Position numbers and translations under genes: made by a program. Positions 1 through 10,960 of a stretch of DNA of 64,000 bases are shown piece after piece; position 1 is the first letter of the stretch, and every line of letters begins with the position of its first letter. Origin of the DNA: Hansfordia pulvinata (taxonomy: Eukaryota; Ascomycota; Sordariomycetes; Xylariales). The stretch is from assembly GCA_006538405.1 (NCBI GenBank), contig BJKQ01000013.1:930001-994000 (forward strand), written 5' to 3'. The notes under the pieces are model-generated. The model saw only the letters and a program-made list of their open reading frames with translations. It searched no databases and was not told where the DNA came from.

Positions 1-162
1 CTGCAGACCTGGGTCTCAGGATCGTGTAGATTGCCCATCCCATGGTCTCCGGGGACCTGCCGGTACTCCGTATGTGGTGCTCTCCGGTTTTCGTCGCCGT
101 CGTCGTCGTCGTCATTACTCAACCGAGCAACCTTGCTTTTCTCCTCTCTCTCTCTCTCGCTC

Positions 163-864
163 TCACGTCCCCTTCCCCCAGCAGTCCTCCAGCTTGCCGG
201 CCAGCTTGTACGCGCCGAACCACGGCTGCCAGACGGAGCCGCGCGCCCTCTCCTCCTCGTTGGCCCAGCAGCGGGCGCTCCACCAAGGGAACCTGCGGCC
301 CCCCGCGTGGATAACCTGGACGGGCGCCGCACGGCCCGCCCGCTCGCCGCCGCCGCCGCTGTGGCTGTTGCGGCAGTCGAGCAGGCTCCTGTAGACGTGC
401 AGCTCGCACGCGCCGAGGTCCGCGACCCGGACGCCCCGGATCTCCTTGGGGCTGGCGGGGAAGGGCAGGCACGCCGCGGCGGAGGGGCCGTCCGGCATGG
501 GGCCGGCCTCGGGCGGCACGACCGGGAACCGGTGCGGCGGCTGCTCCGGGTCGGCGGGAGTCGGGACGCCGAGGGCCGTCGCGCAGGTGTCGTCTTTGTA
601 GCTGTGGGAAGGGGGAGGGGGGGGGGGGGGGGGGAGAAGGTGTCAGCCTTTTTTTCCTTTTTTTCTTTTTTGCTCCTGGCTTTGTAGGGGTGAATTCTGC
701 CGTTGGAGGTGTTTTGGCGGCGCGGGCGGAGCGCGTTAAAGGGGGGATGAAGGGGTTGAAGATGGGGGGAATGGGACGTACAGAGCGATGGTACCGGCAG
801 CCGAGACGGAGACGGCCGCGAGGGCGCCGAGGACCAGGCCCTTGACCAGCCGGGTTGTGTACAT
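163..864 (-). CDS. Small secreted cysteine-rich protein, 173 aa, two exons
   Basis: Exon 1 is 864-782 and exon 2 is 601-163; the donor GTACGT and acceptor CACAG join in phase and give 174 codons including the stop. The protein opens with a hydrophobic N-terminus (MYTTRLVKGLVLGALAAVSV) that reads as a signal peptide, or less likely a signal anchor. The remainder is hydrophilic with six cysteines, in the local contexts DTCAT, AACLP, GACEL, DCRN, ARCWAN and EDCWG, a number that would allow three disulphides. A Gly-rich stretch interrupts the middle. I recognise no catalytic motif or named family. Size, secretion signal and paired cysteines resemble fungal effector-type or cell-surface proteins, but that is inference. 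The gene stands alone, followed downstream by the window edge. Confidence 0.6.
617..634. repeat. Poly-G run of 18 inside the intron of the Cys-rich gene
   Basis: An uninterrupted G run on the plus strand, which is a poly-C run in the transcript, lies just before the intron acceptor and forms an unusually long pyrimidine tract. It is one of several G/C homopolymers of 18 bases or more in the window. Confidence 0.9.
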
Positions 865-2149
865 GATGAGGCCGCCGATGATGTGTCGTAACGTGACGTG
901 ACGTGTTCTTCAAGTTGGAGCTTCTTTCCCACCACGACACGAAGCAACGACAGGCAAGGATTCGGGATCTGTTCTCGAGCCAGCAAGCAAGCATGCAAGC
1001 AAGGAAGCAGGGGAGCAACCCGTTCTTTTTGAACCACGAACGCGGCCGTGGCGGGAGTTGCCCTGTTGAGCGCTTTTTTACAATTGCCCAATCGCCCGCC
1101 GCCGCCCCCAGCAGCAGCTTTTTGCCAGCTTTGGGCGAGATCAAAGGTCTGCTCTCGCTCGCGGGTGGCGATGTGTTGCCTCAAATAGCCTCCGACCTTA
1201 CCCTCCCTGGGTACCTTATTAGGTGTGCCTGAAGCTGCCTACTTCCTCGCCCGTGCGTTCGGGACCCTCCCCCCCCCCCCCCCCCCCTTCGATTGCGGGA
1301 CGAGATGGGAAGCAACCAGCGCAAAAGAGATCGCGGGGTGGCGAGGCGGCCAAGCACCCGCCCGACCCAACGCGCACGATCGGCCAACCCGACTTGGGGC
1401 TCCCTCTCTCCTTAGGAACAGTGGCAGAACACGCGAGTGCGTCGGCCGTATCGCTTATTCAGCCCATCGCAACTGTGGCAATAGGCGAAGCACGTGGGCC
1501 GGCCGTTCAAGGCCAGGCAGGGACAGACAAACAGCGAGTCACACACACACTCACACTCACACACACATACCAGTGTCTTCTCCCGAGATACTCCAGGGTC
1601 CTGGCCAGCCACCGGGATTCCCCTTAATTTATTGAGTCGGCTTCTCGTCGGACACGCAAGGCCAGACCCAAGCGTGTGCATCTTCAGCGGCCCCTCCTCG
1701 CCTCCCCTCGCCTCGGCATTGCCACCTGCGATTCGCATTTTTTTCCTTTACCCGGGGCTAAACTGGGTAGTCAGTTTGAGCTTATTTCTGTTCTTTTTTT
1801 TCGTTCCTCTTATGTTTTGTACAGTTCGACATGTCGATTTTGTGTATGTACCGGTTCTATATCTACAATTACATATCCTCCTCCATCGTACTAAATATGA
1901 CCAAAATTAGGTAGCCGACCCCCTCTCCCTTCCCTATGTCTGTATGTACTTGAAATGACGTGACGGGTAACCGTCGCCCGGCGAACCTCTTCTGGGATTC
2001 GTCGTCGTCGTCGTCGTCGTCACGCCCGCTTTTGGTCCCGTGGGAACTCGCAACGCGAACCGTGGAAACCCGCCCGCAGGAAAGACGCGGAGGCCCCATC
2101 TCTGATCCTTTTTGTGTCCTTTTTCCCTGCTCAGCTCAGCTTCCCACAA
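865..2149. other. Intergenic, no gene seen
   Basis: This stretch holds a C run of 19 (1269-1287), an imperfect CA tract near 1540-1570, a TCG repeat near 2002-2022 and a GGTACC-containing box near 1208. All ORFs here are low-complexity and none resembles a known protein. Confidence 0.5.
1269..1287. repeat. Poly-C run of 19
   Basis: An uninterrupted C homopolymer between the first two genes. Confidence 0.9.
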
Positions 2150-3456
2150 TCACCACCAGCAGTGAAGCCAGTCCCGCTCCGAGGTCTGGTACCGGATCCC
2201 GAGCTGCTTGGCGATCCCCGCGTCCATCTCCCAGGGCGTGTCCGGGTTCGGCGCGGTCAGGAAGTGCAGCGGGAAGAAGCACCGCGCCATGTCCCCCAGG
2301 TCGCCCATGCTATAAGTACGGGCAGGCTGCCCGTTGATCAGGGCGGCGTCGTTGCCGCACGCGCGCACGCTGCTGAAGAACCGCCCCGGGTCCAGCCCGT
2401 ACTTGTAGATCGCCAGGCCCAGCTCGCTGGCCGCGTTGTCCCCGTGGTTGAAGCACCGGTCGCCTGCGCGGAGGACGTAGCAGCCCTGTTTTTGGGGGGT
2501 TAGCTTTGTTCGGGGGGTGGTCATGGTCGTAAGGGAAGCAGGTAGAGACGAGAACAAAAAGAAAAAAAAACTGTTGTGATGGGGGGGGGGGGGGGGGGGG
2601 GGTCTGTTTTGGTGGTTTTCTTACATTGTCCATGTAATGGGAAGCCCCGTCGAAGCTGTTCTGGCAAGTGCCCTGGTCGATTTCGGACTGGGAGGCGCAG
2701 CAGGTTAGCACAGCACAGCACAAGGACAATTGACAGTGAAGAGGAATCGAATTAAAAGGAAGGGAATCGGAATCGTTGAGATGAAGGGAGAAACCGACGG
2801 AAGAGAAAAAAAACTCACAAAAAAGATGACGTAGAACTTGCGGCGGCTGAGCAGGTATGCGATGAATCCGAGTTTCTATTCCAGAACGCGAGTCAGCAGC
2901 GGGATCAAAACAGGCAGAAGGGGGGACTCGCAACCACGGCCCGGACCCCATGATTGAGTCTGAAGCCCCAAGTCGACAACACGCACCATGGCATCGAACC
3001 CTGCCTGGAACATTGGCGTGACGATCTGGTCCGTGTTGGTCGGATGGACCGTCTTCTGCAGCTCGAATCTGTGTGAATATCACGTCAGTCGGTCGTCGCG
3101 GCAGTGAAGAGATTAGACAAGGATATGTTCATCAGGACTCACAGGCGTTGCACGTGCTGGTAGGCAGCGTGTCCGGGGCCGGGCGGTAGGCCTTGTCGAT
3201 GCCCGAGACGAAGGCGGCCAGGTCGACGTCGGCGCGCGGGGCGCCGCCGAAGATCTTGGCCGCGAGCGCCGCGCTGTTCTGGCTGATGGCGTCGAAGAAG
3301 CCGCCCAGCGCCGCCGTCATGGCCGCCTCCAGGGCGTCCGGGTCCACCAGCTGGTGCTGCACCGCCTGGCTCGAGATGGCTGAGACGAAGGGGCGGCAAG
3401 AGTATTGTGTTAGATCTGGTTTTTCTCCCAAAGCGTCTCTCTAAACTCCCCAGGGG

Positions 3457-3502
<46 letters not shown>

Positions 3503-4292
3503 TCTCAAAACTCACCCAAGATGGCTCCTATGCTGTTGGTCACAAACTCGGCGCTGCCCATGGTGAAGAGGAGCGTCCGCTCCGAGGCGAACTGGTTGAT
3601 GCCGATGTTGGCCCCGCCGGCGACCAGGAGGCCCAGGATGCCAAAGACGCCGGAGATGAGCCAGAAGACCCCCTGCAGGAAGACAAGTAGTGCAAAGGTC
3701 AGCTTGTCGGTCATTACACAGATACATTGTCGTGCTCCTCTACGGGCCAAGTACAAGGCAGCAGAAAGAGAGAGAGAGAGAGGAGATGAAGAAGAACAGC
3801 GGCATATCTAGGGTTACTGACGCTGGCAACCTGCAGCTTCTTCGACTGCTCGGCCTGGTTGGAGCTGCCCATAAAGTCCTGGATCAGCCCCCCGAGCTGC
3901 AGGCTCGTGAGGAGCGTCTGCTTGATGCTGCTAATGTCCATCGCCTGCAGGATGTTGTAGAGGTTGACCGACTCGGACTGGATCACGCGGACTTTTTTGT
4001 TTGCCAGTCAGCGGGGGGACGGGCAATTCTCAATCTTGTCCTTGCCAATGATGCGTCCCCAGAAGAACAGACTCGGTGCACATCATGGCTGTGGTGGAGG
4101 ACTTACAAGCAGCCGGGTTGTATCTCTCGCAGTCGCCGTCGCTGGGCGGCTGGCAGTTGCCCGTGTGGAAGAGGGTGCAGTCCAGGTCCGACGGCCCGAT
4201 GCCCGAGTCGGCCGTGGCGTTGAGGTGCATCTTCTGAACCCAGTTCTCTGCCACCAGAACGGTTAGGTTTCCAAAGATGAAGAGGTATCAAA

Positions 4293-4335
<43 letters not shown>

Positions 4336-4712
4336 CCGAGACCCGCGTATAGAATCGGTGTGTGTTAGTGTGTGTTTTTGTGTATAACTTTGGAGGGGGG
4401 TTCCAGGATTCAAAGAGACTCACTCATGTCTCCGTTGTGGTCAACCATCCACGAGTGGTAGTAGTCGTCGGCCTTGGAGCTGGTCCAGGTGGGATTCTGC
4501 ATGTCGGGCGCCGCGAACTGCTTGCAGATGGCCTCGTTCTGGGGGTACCCGGCCGCCAGCATGTGCCGCTTCCAGGGGTCGTCCGCGGCCGCGGCGGCCT
4601 GCGGTTGCGCCGGGGCGGCGGCGGCGACGGCGGCGGCGTTGGCGCTGGCGGGCGCCGAGGCCGCGCCGGGGATCACGGTCAGGAGGGCGGCGAGGGCATG
4701 GCTTGGATGCAT
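2150..4712 (-). CDS. Secreted or membrane protein of unknown function, 506 aa, nine exons
   Basis: Exons read 4712-4424, 4247-4107, 3991-3822, 3672-3516, 3379-3154, 3068-2987, 2875-2819, 2687-2625 and 2485-2150, summing to 507 codons with the stop. The start at 4712 gives a classical signal peptide (MHPSHALAALLTVIPGAASA); an in-frame ATG upstream at 4781 would add a poly-Leu stretch. The mature part has an N-terminal globular region with paired cysteines, a hydrophobic pair near the middle (FWLISGVFGILGLLVAG and a second weaker helix), an Ala-rich helical region and a Cys-rich C-terminal domain ending in LHCWW. Several residues are potential N-glycosylation sites (NAT). I could not place the family with certainty; it resembles large fungal proteins filed as DUF7872, which is only a guess. 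The fifth exon uses either a good GTGAGT donor that breaks frame or GTGCAA eleven bases upstream, which keeps frame; I chose the latter. Introns carry a CTGG repeat, a CA repeat and a G run. Confidence 0.6.
2581..2602. repeat. Poly-G run of 22 in an intron
   Basis: The run lies in the last intron of the nine-exon gene; in the transcript it is a C22 tract. Confidence 0.9.
3461..3500. repeat. (CTGG)10 tetranucleotide repeat in an intron
   Basis: Ten perfect copies fill most of the intron between the fourth and fifth exons of the nine-exon gene. Related CTGG/CTGA tracts occur near 5258-5298, 5790-5816 and 16286-16322. Confidence 0.9.
4296..4334. repeat. (CA)n microsatellite in the first intron
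   Basis: A perfect CA dinucleotide tract of about 19 copies lies within the first intron of the nine-exon gene. Confidence 0.9.
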
Positions 4713-6773
4713 GATAGTGCAGAGCAGGAGGAGGAGGATGAGGAGGAGGAGGAGGAGGAGGGCGAGAGGGGACAGGTGCAAGAGGCAAGCAAGAAACGTA
4801 GAAGAGTAGAGCAGAAGACTGGCGGGCGAGACAGGGCCACGGCTTGGAGGCGTGCGGAAGGGATCATATAGGTCGAGTCCCCTCTACGCGAACACCATGC
4901 TTGGGTACCTAGACAGCAGATGCGATGGAGAGCTCTTGGTAAGGCCTCTTTTGCCCGGAATGGCAAGGGTGCTCTCTCTCTCTCTGTCTGTCTCTCTCTT
5001 TTACTGGTGATGGCGACCTTGAATAGAACGGAGCGGGTTCCCAGCACGATTTCGAATTCCCTCACCCTCTCTTTTGGGTTTGACGTGCCGCTGTCACGTC
5101 CATCAGACCCTTCAGGCCCCTCGTGTGAAATGTAGAAGTAGGACAGGTCAAGAAAAAAGAAAAGAAAAAAAAAAAAAGGTGTCACCCGCAAGTCAGACGG
5201 CCATGCAGAGGAGTGGGCGGCCTCGGCGGCAATGTGGATGAACCCTTGATGGACCCAAGACTGACTGACTGACTGGCTGGCTGGCTGACTGACTGACCGG
5301 GGGTTCAAGCAAGGCAGGGCAGATTACTTGGCTAGCCAGGATGCGTAGAGTCACGAGCATGCGACGATGGAAAAGCTTTCTCGGTGTGCTCGAGCTGGGT
5401 TGGAGTCTCTGGACCGCGGGGTCCTCGACTACCACCTACTGTCGGGAGACCTGGAGACTAACCTAGTAGGTACCTGACCTTGGCCAGGCGGGAAGGGAAG
5501 GGGGAAGAAAAAAAAAACTGACAGTAGCTAGCCACCATCGCCACCGGGACGGCGCTCCGCAGGGCCACGAACCCACGCACGCAAAGACCCAGCGTTCGGC
5601 GGGCGGCTCCCAGCTTGGGGCTCTCCGAGGCTGAAGACCACTTTACGACGGCGTCCCATGCCTGCCCGCAGCCCGTCGTCGGATTCAAGCGGAGCCTCGC
5701 AGGGTGGGTGGTCCTACACGCAGTGCAGCGCAGCGGCTGGCGGCGGCTTGGTGAGACGCAGGCGGAGGGCAGGGGCCTGGCTTCTATTCATGGCTGGCTG
5801 GCTGGCTGGCTGGCTGCCGACGTCTGTCTGTCTGTCTGTCTGTCTTGTCTACTTTCGCTCGGGTCCAGGGGCATTCATCCTCCGCCTTGCCGGGCGGCGC
5901 AGAGGCAATTATTTCCGGGCAGTGGGTAGACAAGGTGTAAGCAACCAATACGTTAGGGAAGCCGAAGGCGATGGGAAGCGGTTGGACGGAGAAGGAGAGA
6001 CCTGACGACGACGATGGCTGCCGGGTTGGATGGGATACTTGGATTTGCATGGCGCCGCCCTGGCCGAGCAGGGTCCCGGCTTAACAATTAAGCACGTGGG
6101 CCTCGACGGGGGCATGCCACAGGTCGACTGGGCCCATCGCACTGGTGGCAGGCAGGGTTTGTCTGTCTGTCTGTCTGTTTGTACGACTAGCGAGGCTCGG
6201 ACGTATGTATGGTTCGTTCCTCGGCGGGCGCCTCGCCACCACAGCCTACTACTGCTGAGGTGGCTTGCAAGGCGCGTGGCGACAAGCAGTGCATTTTTTT
6301 TATCCTCTTGGCCCGTTTTCTTTCTCTCCGTCTTCCCTTGCCCGCCCTTCCCTGCCTGTCGAACCCTCCCACTCTGCCCTACCTCCCCCCACCCCCTCCG
6401 TCTCTCCCCTGCCCGTCCCCGAAAGCCGCGTAGGCCCCTGTGAAAAAATTCCTGTCGGAGGGGCAGATGGCCGGTGGATAGGAGGCAAAAGTTGACGGCT
6501 TGCGACATGGATTGGTCCTAGTCTTCGCTTCGCCCAGGCCGACGTTAGCAGTGGGAACTCGACGCGCCGTCGCATATAGCCGGAGAAGACGGGCGCCCCT
6601 GGCAGCTGGTCTGGGAGAGGGTGCCCTTTTCCTTTTTCTGTTCTCCCTTCTATTCTTTGTATCCCTTTTTGGGGGGGAGCAACGTAAACTAAAGCAACTA
6701 ACCTGAAGAGCCGGGCGCTGTGGCAGCGCAAGAGACAAAATAGACAGACAGACAGACAGAGAGACAGGCAGGC
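4713..6773. other. Intergenic, no gene seen
   Basis: This holds simple repeats only: CT-rich leaders, a GACT/GGCT tract near 5258-5298, GGCT near 5790-5816, TGTC near 5820-5846 and TCTG near 6160-6178. GGTACC boxes occur near 4908 and 5468. ORFs on both strands are low-complexity. Confidence 0.5.
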
Positions 6774-7067
6774 TTAAGGCTGGCGAGGAGCAGCCCCCTC
6801 TCGGGCGACGCCCCCCGTGCCGCCGTGCCCGGCCGCCGCCTTCTCAGCCTCCCTCCGCGCAATCATCTCGTCGGCGGCGCCGACGTCCTGCTTGCCCCGG
6901 GCGGCGATGCCGCTGTTCTTCTCGCGCGCGGCGGCCGTCTCCGGGTGGCTGTTGTCGCTGTCGAAGGCGCGGTCGGTCGCGTTGAGCAGCTCGCCGCGCA
7001 GGGCGTCCCCGGCGCCGCGCACCCCCTTGATGCCCTGCTTGACGTCTTCGACCACGCTGCCGGGCAT
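6774..7067 (-). CDS. Small hydrophilic LEA-like/stress-type protein, 97 aa
   Basis: A single-exon ORF begins MPGSVVEDVKQGIKGVRGAG. The pattern is a short N-terminal amphipathic helix (VKxGIKGVRGAGDALRG), then a highly charged Ala/Glu/Lys/Gly-rich tail with no cysteine and almost no aromatic residues. It matches the general look of the small conserved fungal proteins that start M-x-G-x-V-x-D-x-K-x-x-I-K-G and carry an N-A-x-D motif, usually 80-110 aa; I know these only as uncharacterised, stress-associated or LEA-like hydrophilins. No signal peptide or membrane segment is visible, so a cytosolic location is expected. Upstream lies a GA microsatellite (7185-7226) that may fall in the promoter or leader. 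The absence of introns and the short length leave some chance that it is incomplete. Confidence 0.6.
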   Translation of the reverse strand: MPGSVVEDVKQGIKGVRGAGDALRGELLNATDRAFDSDNSHPETAAAREKNSGIAARGKQDVGAADEMIARREAEKAAAGHGGTGGVAREGAAPRQP

Positions 7068-7182
7068 TTTGTTTGTTTGTTTGTGCGTCTGCCCCTGATG
7101 CCTTGTGTGTGGGGGAATATGGTATGTATTAGAGACGAGGGGGGGGAGTCTGTGTTCTGGTCGTTGGCGGCAGCGTACGAGG

Positions 7183-7184
<2 letters not shown>

Positions 7185-7226
<42 letters not shown>
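7185..7226. repeat. (GA)n microsatellite
   Basis: About twenty GA copies lie 120 bp upstream of the LEA-like start codon; on the transcribed strand this is CT-rich, a common fungal promoter or leader composition. Confidence 0.85.
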
Positions 7227-7229
<3 letters not shown>

Positions 7230-8320
7230 TCAAGCAGCGTCGTGAGAGAGCGATTGATGAGCCTCGCAACTTGTAACCGCTCTTATGAAGAAACGGCCCT
7301 GGATGCTCCCTGCGCCGACACTGGACACGACGACATGACGTAGGGCTGGCTGCGATCGATCGCGCGCACCCTCGAGGCCGCTAAGCGCGGGGCGGCGGGG
7401 GGTTGGCCTATCACCACCAGGCGGCACGCGTCGCTATGAAATCATGACTCGACGATCATATATTCCGTCGTCAGCTTGCATGTCTGCTGAGCAGCAAGCA
7501 GAGCAGAACAGCGAGGTGGTCTCTCGAGATCGTCGTGCCGGGCGTCGGCGGCCGAATGACAGCGGCTGCCATCGATCCCTACAAGGAGACATGGGGCCAC
7601 GACCGACGGGTGGTTGCGGGGGTAAATGAGAGAGGACATGCTGACCTTGCTGACCATGACAGAACAAGGCAGGGCAGGCGGGCTACCAGCCTATAAGCAC
7701 ACGCATGTCCATCTGTCTGTCTGCTCCGCTAGATGAAAGCCGTCGAGACCCGCCTCGGAAGAGTGTGCCAGTCAGTGTATAGTTCGTGGGGACTGCCCAA
7801 GATATCCGTATACTCCCCCAGATACCCGTACGCGTGCATACCTCTCTCTCTCTCCCCCCCCCCCCGGCTTATCACACGCCCGAACGGACGCAAGCCAATC
7901 TCGTCGGCCCCCCTTATCGGCCCCGCCTGCGCCGCCAGAGCACTGTAGCATCCAAGATCGGATGACCCGATCCAGGCCCCGCAATCTCCTCGCAGCGGCC
8001 ATCGGCCCATCCATCCCATGGAGCCCCCTCGGATGGCTCCGAGGGGCCCTCGTCCTCCCTCCGAGCCGTGCCGTGCGAGTACGACTTGAAGCCCCGCCCC
8101 GGCTCCGGCCGAGAAGCCCGTTCCGCCGCGTGGCCCTGCCCAGCGCTCGGCCCCCCAGCCCGATCCCTGCAAGCCGGCGCTGCGCTGCGGCGGGAGAGGC
8201 CGCGATGGGCCTCGAGTGGTCCGCCGCGGGATCCGAGGACGAGGGGAGGGCTGCTGTTCGAGGTGTCGAGTAGTATTTAAGAAACCCCACGATGCTGTCT
8301 CGCTAGCGACAGGTCTAAAA

Positions 8321-8341
8321 GAGAGAGAGAGAGAGAGAGAG

Positions 8342-8382
<41 letters not shown>
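8321..8382. repeat. (GA)10/(CA)18 compound microsatellite upstream of the cupin gene
   Basis: Two adjoining dinucleotide tracts end about 100 bp before the cupin start codon, so probably in its promoter or 5' leader. Confidence 0.85.
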
Positions 8383-8384
<2 letters not shown>

Positions 8385-8484
8385 GGTAAAGGTCGAGACT
8401 GTATCGCTCCCAACTTCAGCCACCACTTTGCATTCCCAACCTCGCCGGGAACGAGACCCCGAGATATCCCAGCCCAGCCTCGCC

Positions 8485-9104
8485 ATGTCGGCACCGCTCG
8501 CCTTCACCCACCTCGCCTCCGCGCAAAAGGCCAAGCCCCCGCTGATCGCCAACGAGAACGCGTTCCTCGGCGACGTTGTGGCCTCGTGCGTCGCCCCTGT
8601 CCCCTTTCTTCCCCTTCTGATTTCTTGTTCCCCCCCGGCTCGGGCGGTTTGAGACTCGGGTGCGGTGGGCTAACCTGAGTGCAAATGACGGACCCCCCGG
8701 AACCAGAACCGACCAGGGCAAGCCCATCTCGGCCGGCTTCTACCGCCTGGAGAAGGGCACCCCGCTGGTCTACGGATACCACTACGACGAGACCAAGATC
8801 GTGCTCGAGGGAAGCTTCGACATTGCCGACGAGACGGGCCAGACCGTCCACGCCGTCCCCGGCGACGTCCTCTACGTACGTCCATGAGCCATGCCGCCAC
8901 AGGGGGTTCCCCATCTGCCGAGATTTCTCGTCTTGTGTCAGTGTGGGGCCATCTGTGCAGATAACCATCAGTGATAATATACACAGACAAACAGACTGAC
9001 AGACAGGCGCGGTGCAGTTCCCCAAAGGCTCCAAGATCACCTTCACCACGGAAGACTACGGCCTCGGCTTCTTCACGGGGCAGCGGCCCAAGGACACGGC
9101 TTGA
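8485..9104 (+). CDS. EutQ-like cupin-domain protein, 118 aa, three exons
   Basis: Exons are 8485-8585, 8707-8875 and 9018-9104, joined in frame by GTGCGT and GTACGT donors. The start has a good context (CGCCATGTCG). The product is a single small beta-barrel: the first cupin motif is in GYHYDETKIVLEGSFDIADE, with a histidine and acidic residues in the usual metal-binding positions, and the second motif runs through VPGDVLYFPKGSKITFTTED, ending in GLGFFTGQ. This layout and the length of about 120 aa match the fungal proteins annotated as ethanolamine utilisation protein EutQ-like cupins. The bacterial EutQ acts in acetate/ethanolamine metabolism; the fungal substrate is not known, and no other eut-type gene is nearby. 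A cytosolic location is likely, since no targeting signal is seen. Confidence 0.82.
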
Positions 9105-10960
9105 GGGCGGACCGGTCCGAGGCATGGAGCCGAGTTGAGACGCAAACCTATCGACTTGTGCAATGGTGGCCTGTTGCGCCTCTGGTGGAAGGCGCCACGT
9201 ACCTACCTGACTACCAAGAGAGTCTCTAAGTTAATGTAAATAAATAAAAAACCCCGGTCAGTTGACAAGCACAACGCTCTCTCGCGCTTACCCCGCACAA
9301 CTGCCAGGGTGTGTGCAAGGCTTCTCCGTGTTGCGTGATATTGTGCAGAGGCGCTGCCTCCGGTGTGTTCCGATGGAGTCGCGGCGGCAGCCTTCAACAA
9401 GCCCCTCACTCACCACCGGCCGCCCCAGCACAGGGCAGACAACTTTCTACCACGGACCTGAGCCTCGTATTCCTGGGTGACACTCCAGCAAGTGTTGTCC
9501 CCTCCCTTCCTGGTCCGGATGGGAGCAGCTTCTGAGTTTTTGAGCCAGCGGGCCAGAGTTGCCAGATGTGACCCTGGGCTGCGTGATGGGCCTTCGCCAC
9601 GGCACGCCCCCCCTCCCCCTCCCCCCAGCCCCGAGAGAATATCCCGTGTGCATAACTCGCCAGTAGCAAGTCTGATAAGACTGTGTGATATATATATCGA
9701 TCTTCTCTTCTGCCCGTCAGCAACGACCGGGTTTCATCCGGTGTGAAAATCGACTCTGGACAGCGGGTGTGTGTGCCGCGGCCTCGTCTCGTCGCCTCTC
9801 GCACTCGGCCAACCAAACAAGCATCTTTTGGACTGGCCCACCAAGCTGGCCGCTTCGCCCATTGCCGACGGGACACCTCTCGTGCGCAAACACGTCACGT
9901 AACGGCTAGGGCCGAGGGGAAGATGCCAAAAGGAGTCCGAGACCGTCGTGTAGGTGTCCGCTTACACGCGTGCTATGGATGCTGATTCCGGGGAGGAGTG
10001 GGGGGGCGGGGGAGTTTGAGGCAATGGAGATGTGTTTTGAGTGTATGAGGGTATTCAGGCGCTGGGCTGGAAGTCTTTGGTCGTTTAATTTATCCTATTT
10101 TTTGTTCATTTTCTGTCTCCTCTTTTTTTTTTCTATAAAACAAAAACCAAAGATCCTCTTGTGTTTCTTTTCGAGGCTTTTCAGTATGTTTTCTAGCGTT
10201 GCAGGAACGAATTGGCGGCACTACCGTTGTAGCTTTCGTTGTTTAGTGTGTCAGACTCAAGTCAATGGCACTACTGTCGCTCGTTTACTCGTGGCTGGAC
10301 GGTTGGAACGCACCTCGAAAGGCTGCACCGACGACTTCTGTGCTGTCCTGATTGGATTAGGTCTGTCCTGGCAAATGTCCCGGAGTCAGACCTAAATGCA
10401 GTCTAGCTAAGCAGACATGAACAGGCGGAGCACCCGGGTCGTTCGAGCAACGGTCTGTGGCTTTGAGTTCTACGATTGCAGCCCCTGACAATAAAGAGTT
10501 GTCCGAGTCAAAGTCCGGACGAACTGGTTCCCACGGTGGGCCTCGGAGGGCACGAGCAACCGGCCCTGTTGCCCGTCGAGGAGGCTTTTTTCTTTGTCGG
10601 CATCCATGCGGTCAGTGTTGTTGTTGAACAGGGCCGCGTTGGCGGGCGTCGTTAACCGTTCACGGCGGCTTGGACAGGTCGGTCTTTGTAAGCTTTTCAA
10701 CGAGAAAGGCCGTTGCCCACGGCTCCGAACTCGGGAGTCATCGGGAAGCGGTCGCAGACTATCTGCATCCAAGGGTAACAAAGGGCAGAATGCTTATTTA
10801 GAAGGAGTCAATCAACGGAGAGAGCTGCTGTGAGAAAGCTGACCCTTACTCGCATCATCGTGATCCTGGATTACCGAACTCAACTTTGAAAGTCGTTTCA
10901 AAAATAAAAGCTCACTGCGAAGAGAGACGGTGCCCTGGTTGCCATCGGACCCCCAGCAGA
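9105..10960. other. Intergenic, no gene seen
   Basis: About 1.9 kb lacks a recognisable coding segment. The stretch 10080-10200 is T-rich and could be 3' UTR or terminator-like sequence. In-frame reading upstream of 10961 is open back to a stop at 10799 but contains no ATG. Confidence 0.4.

Larger units (their letters stand above)
7068..8484. other. Divergent intergenic region between LEA-like gene and cupin gene
   Basis: This is probably the shared upstream region of two divergently transcribed genes. It contains a GA tract near 7185-7226, a run of C near 7854-7866, and a GA/CA compound microsatellite at 8321-8382 just ahead of the cupin start. No additional gene is supported. Confidence 0.5.

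Noticed and set aside
119..1144. 341-aa minus-strand ORF spanning the first gene
   Set aside because: It is a shadow of the spliced secreted-protein gene: Pro/Arg-rich and running through the intron and upstream sequence.
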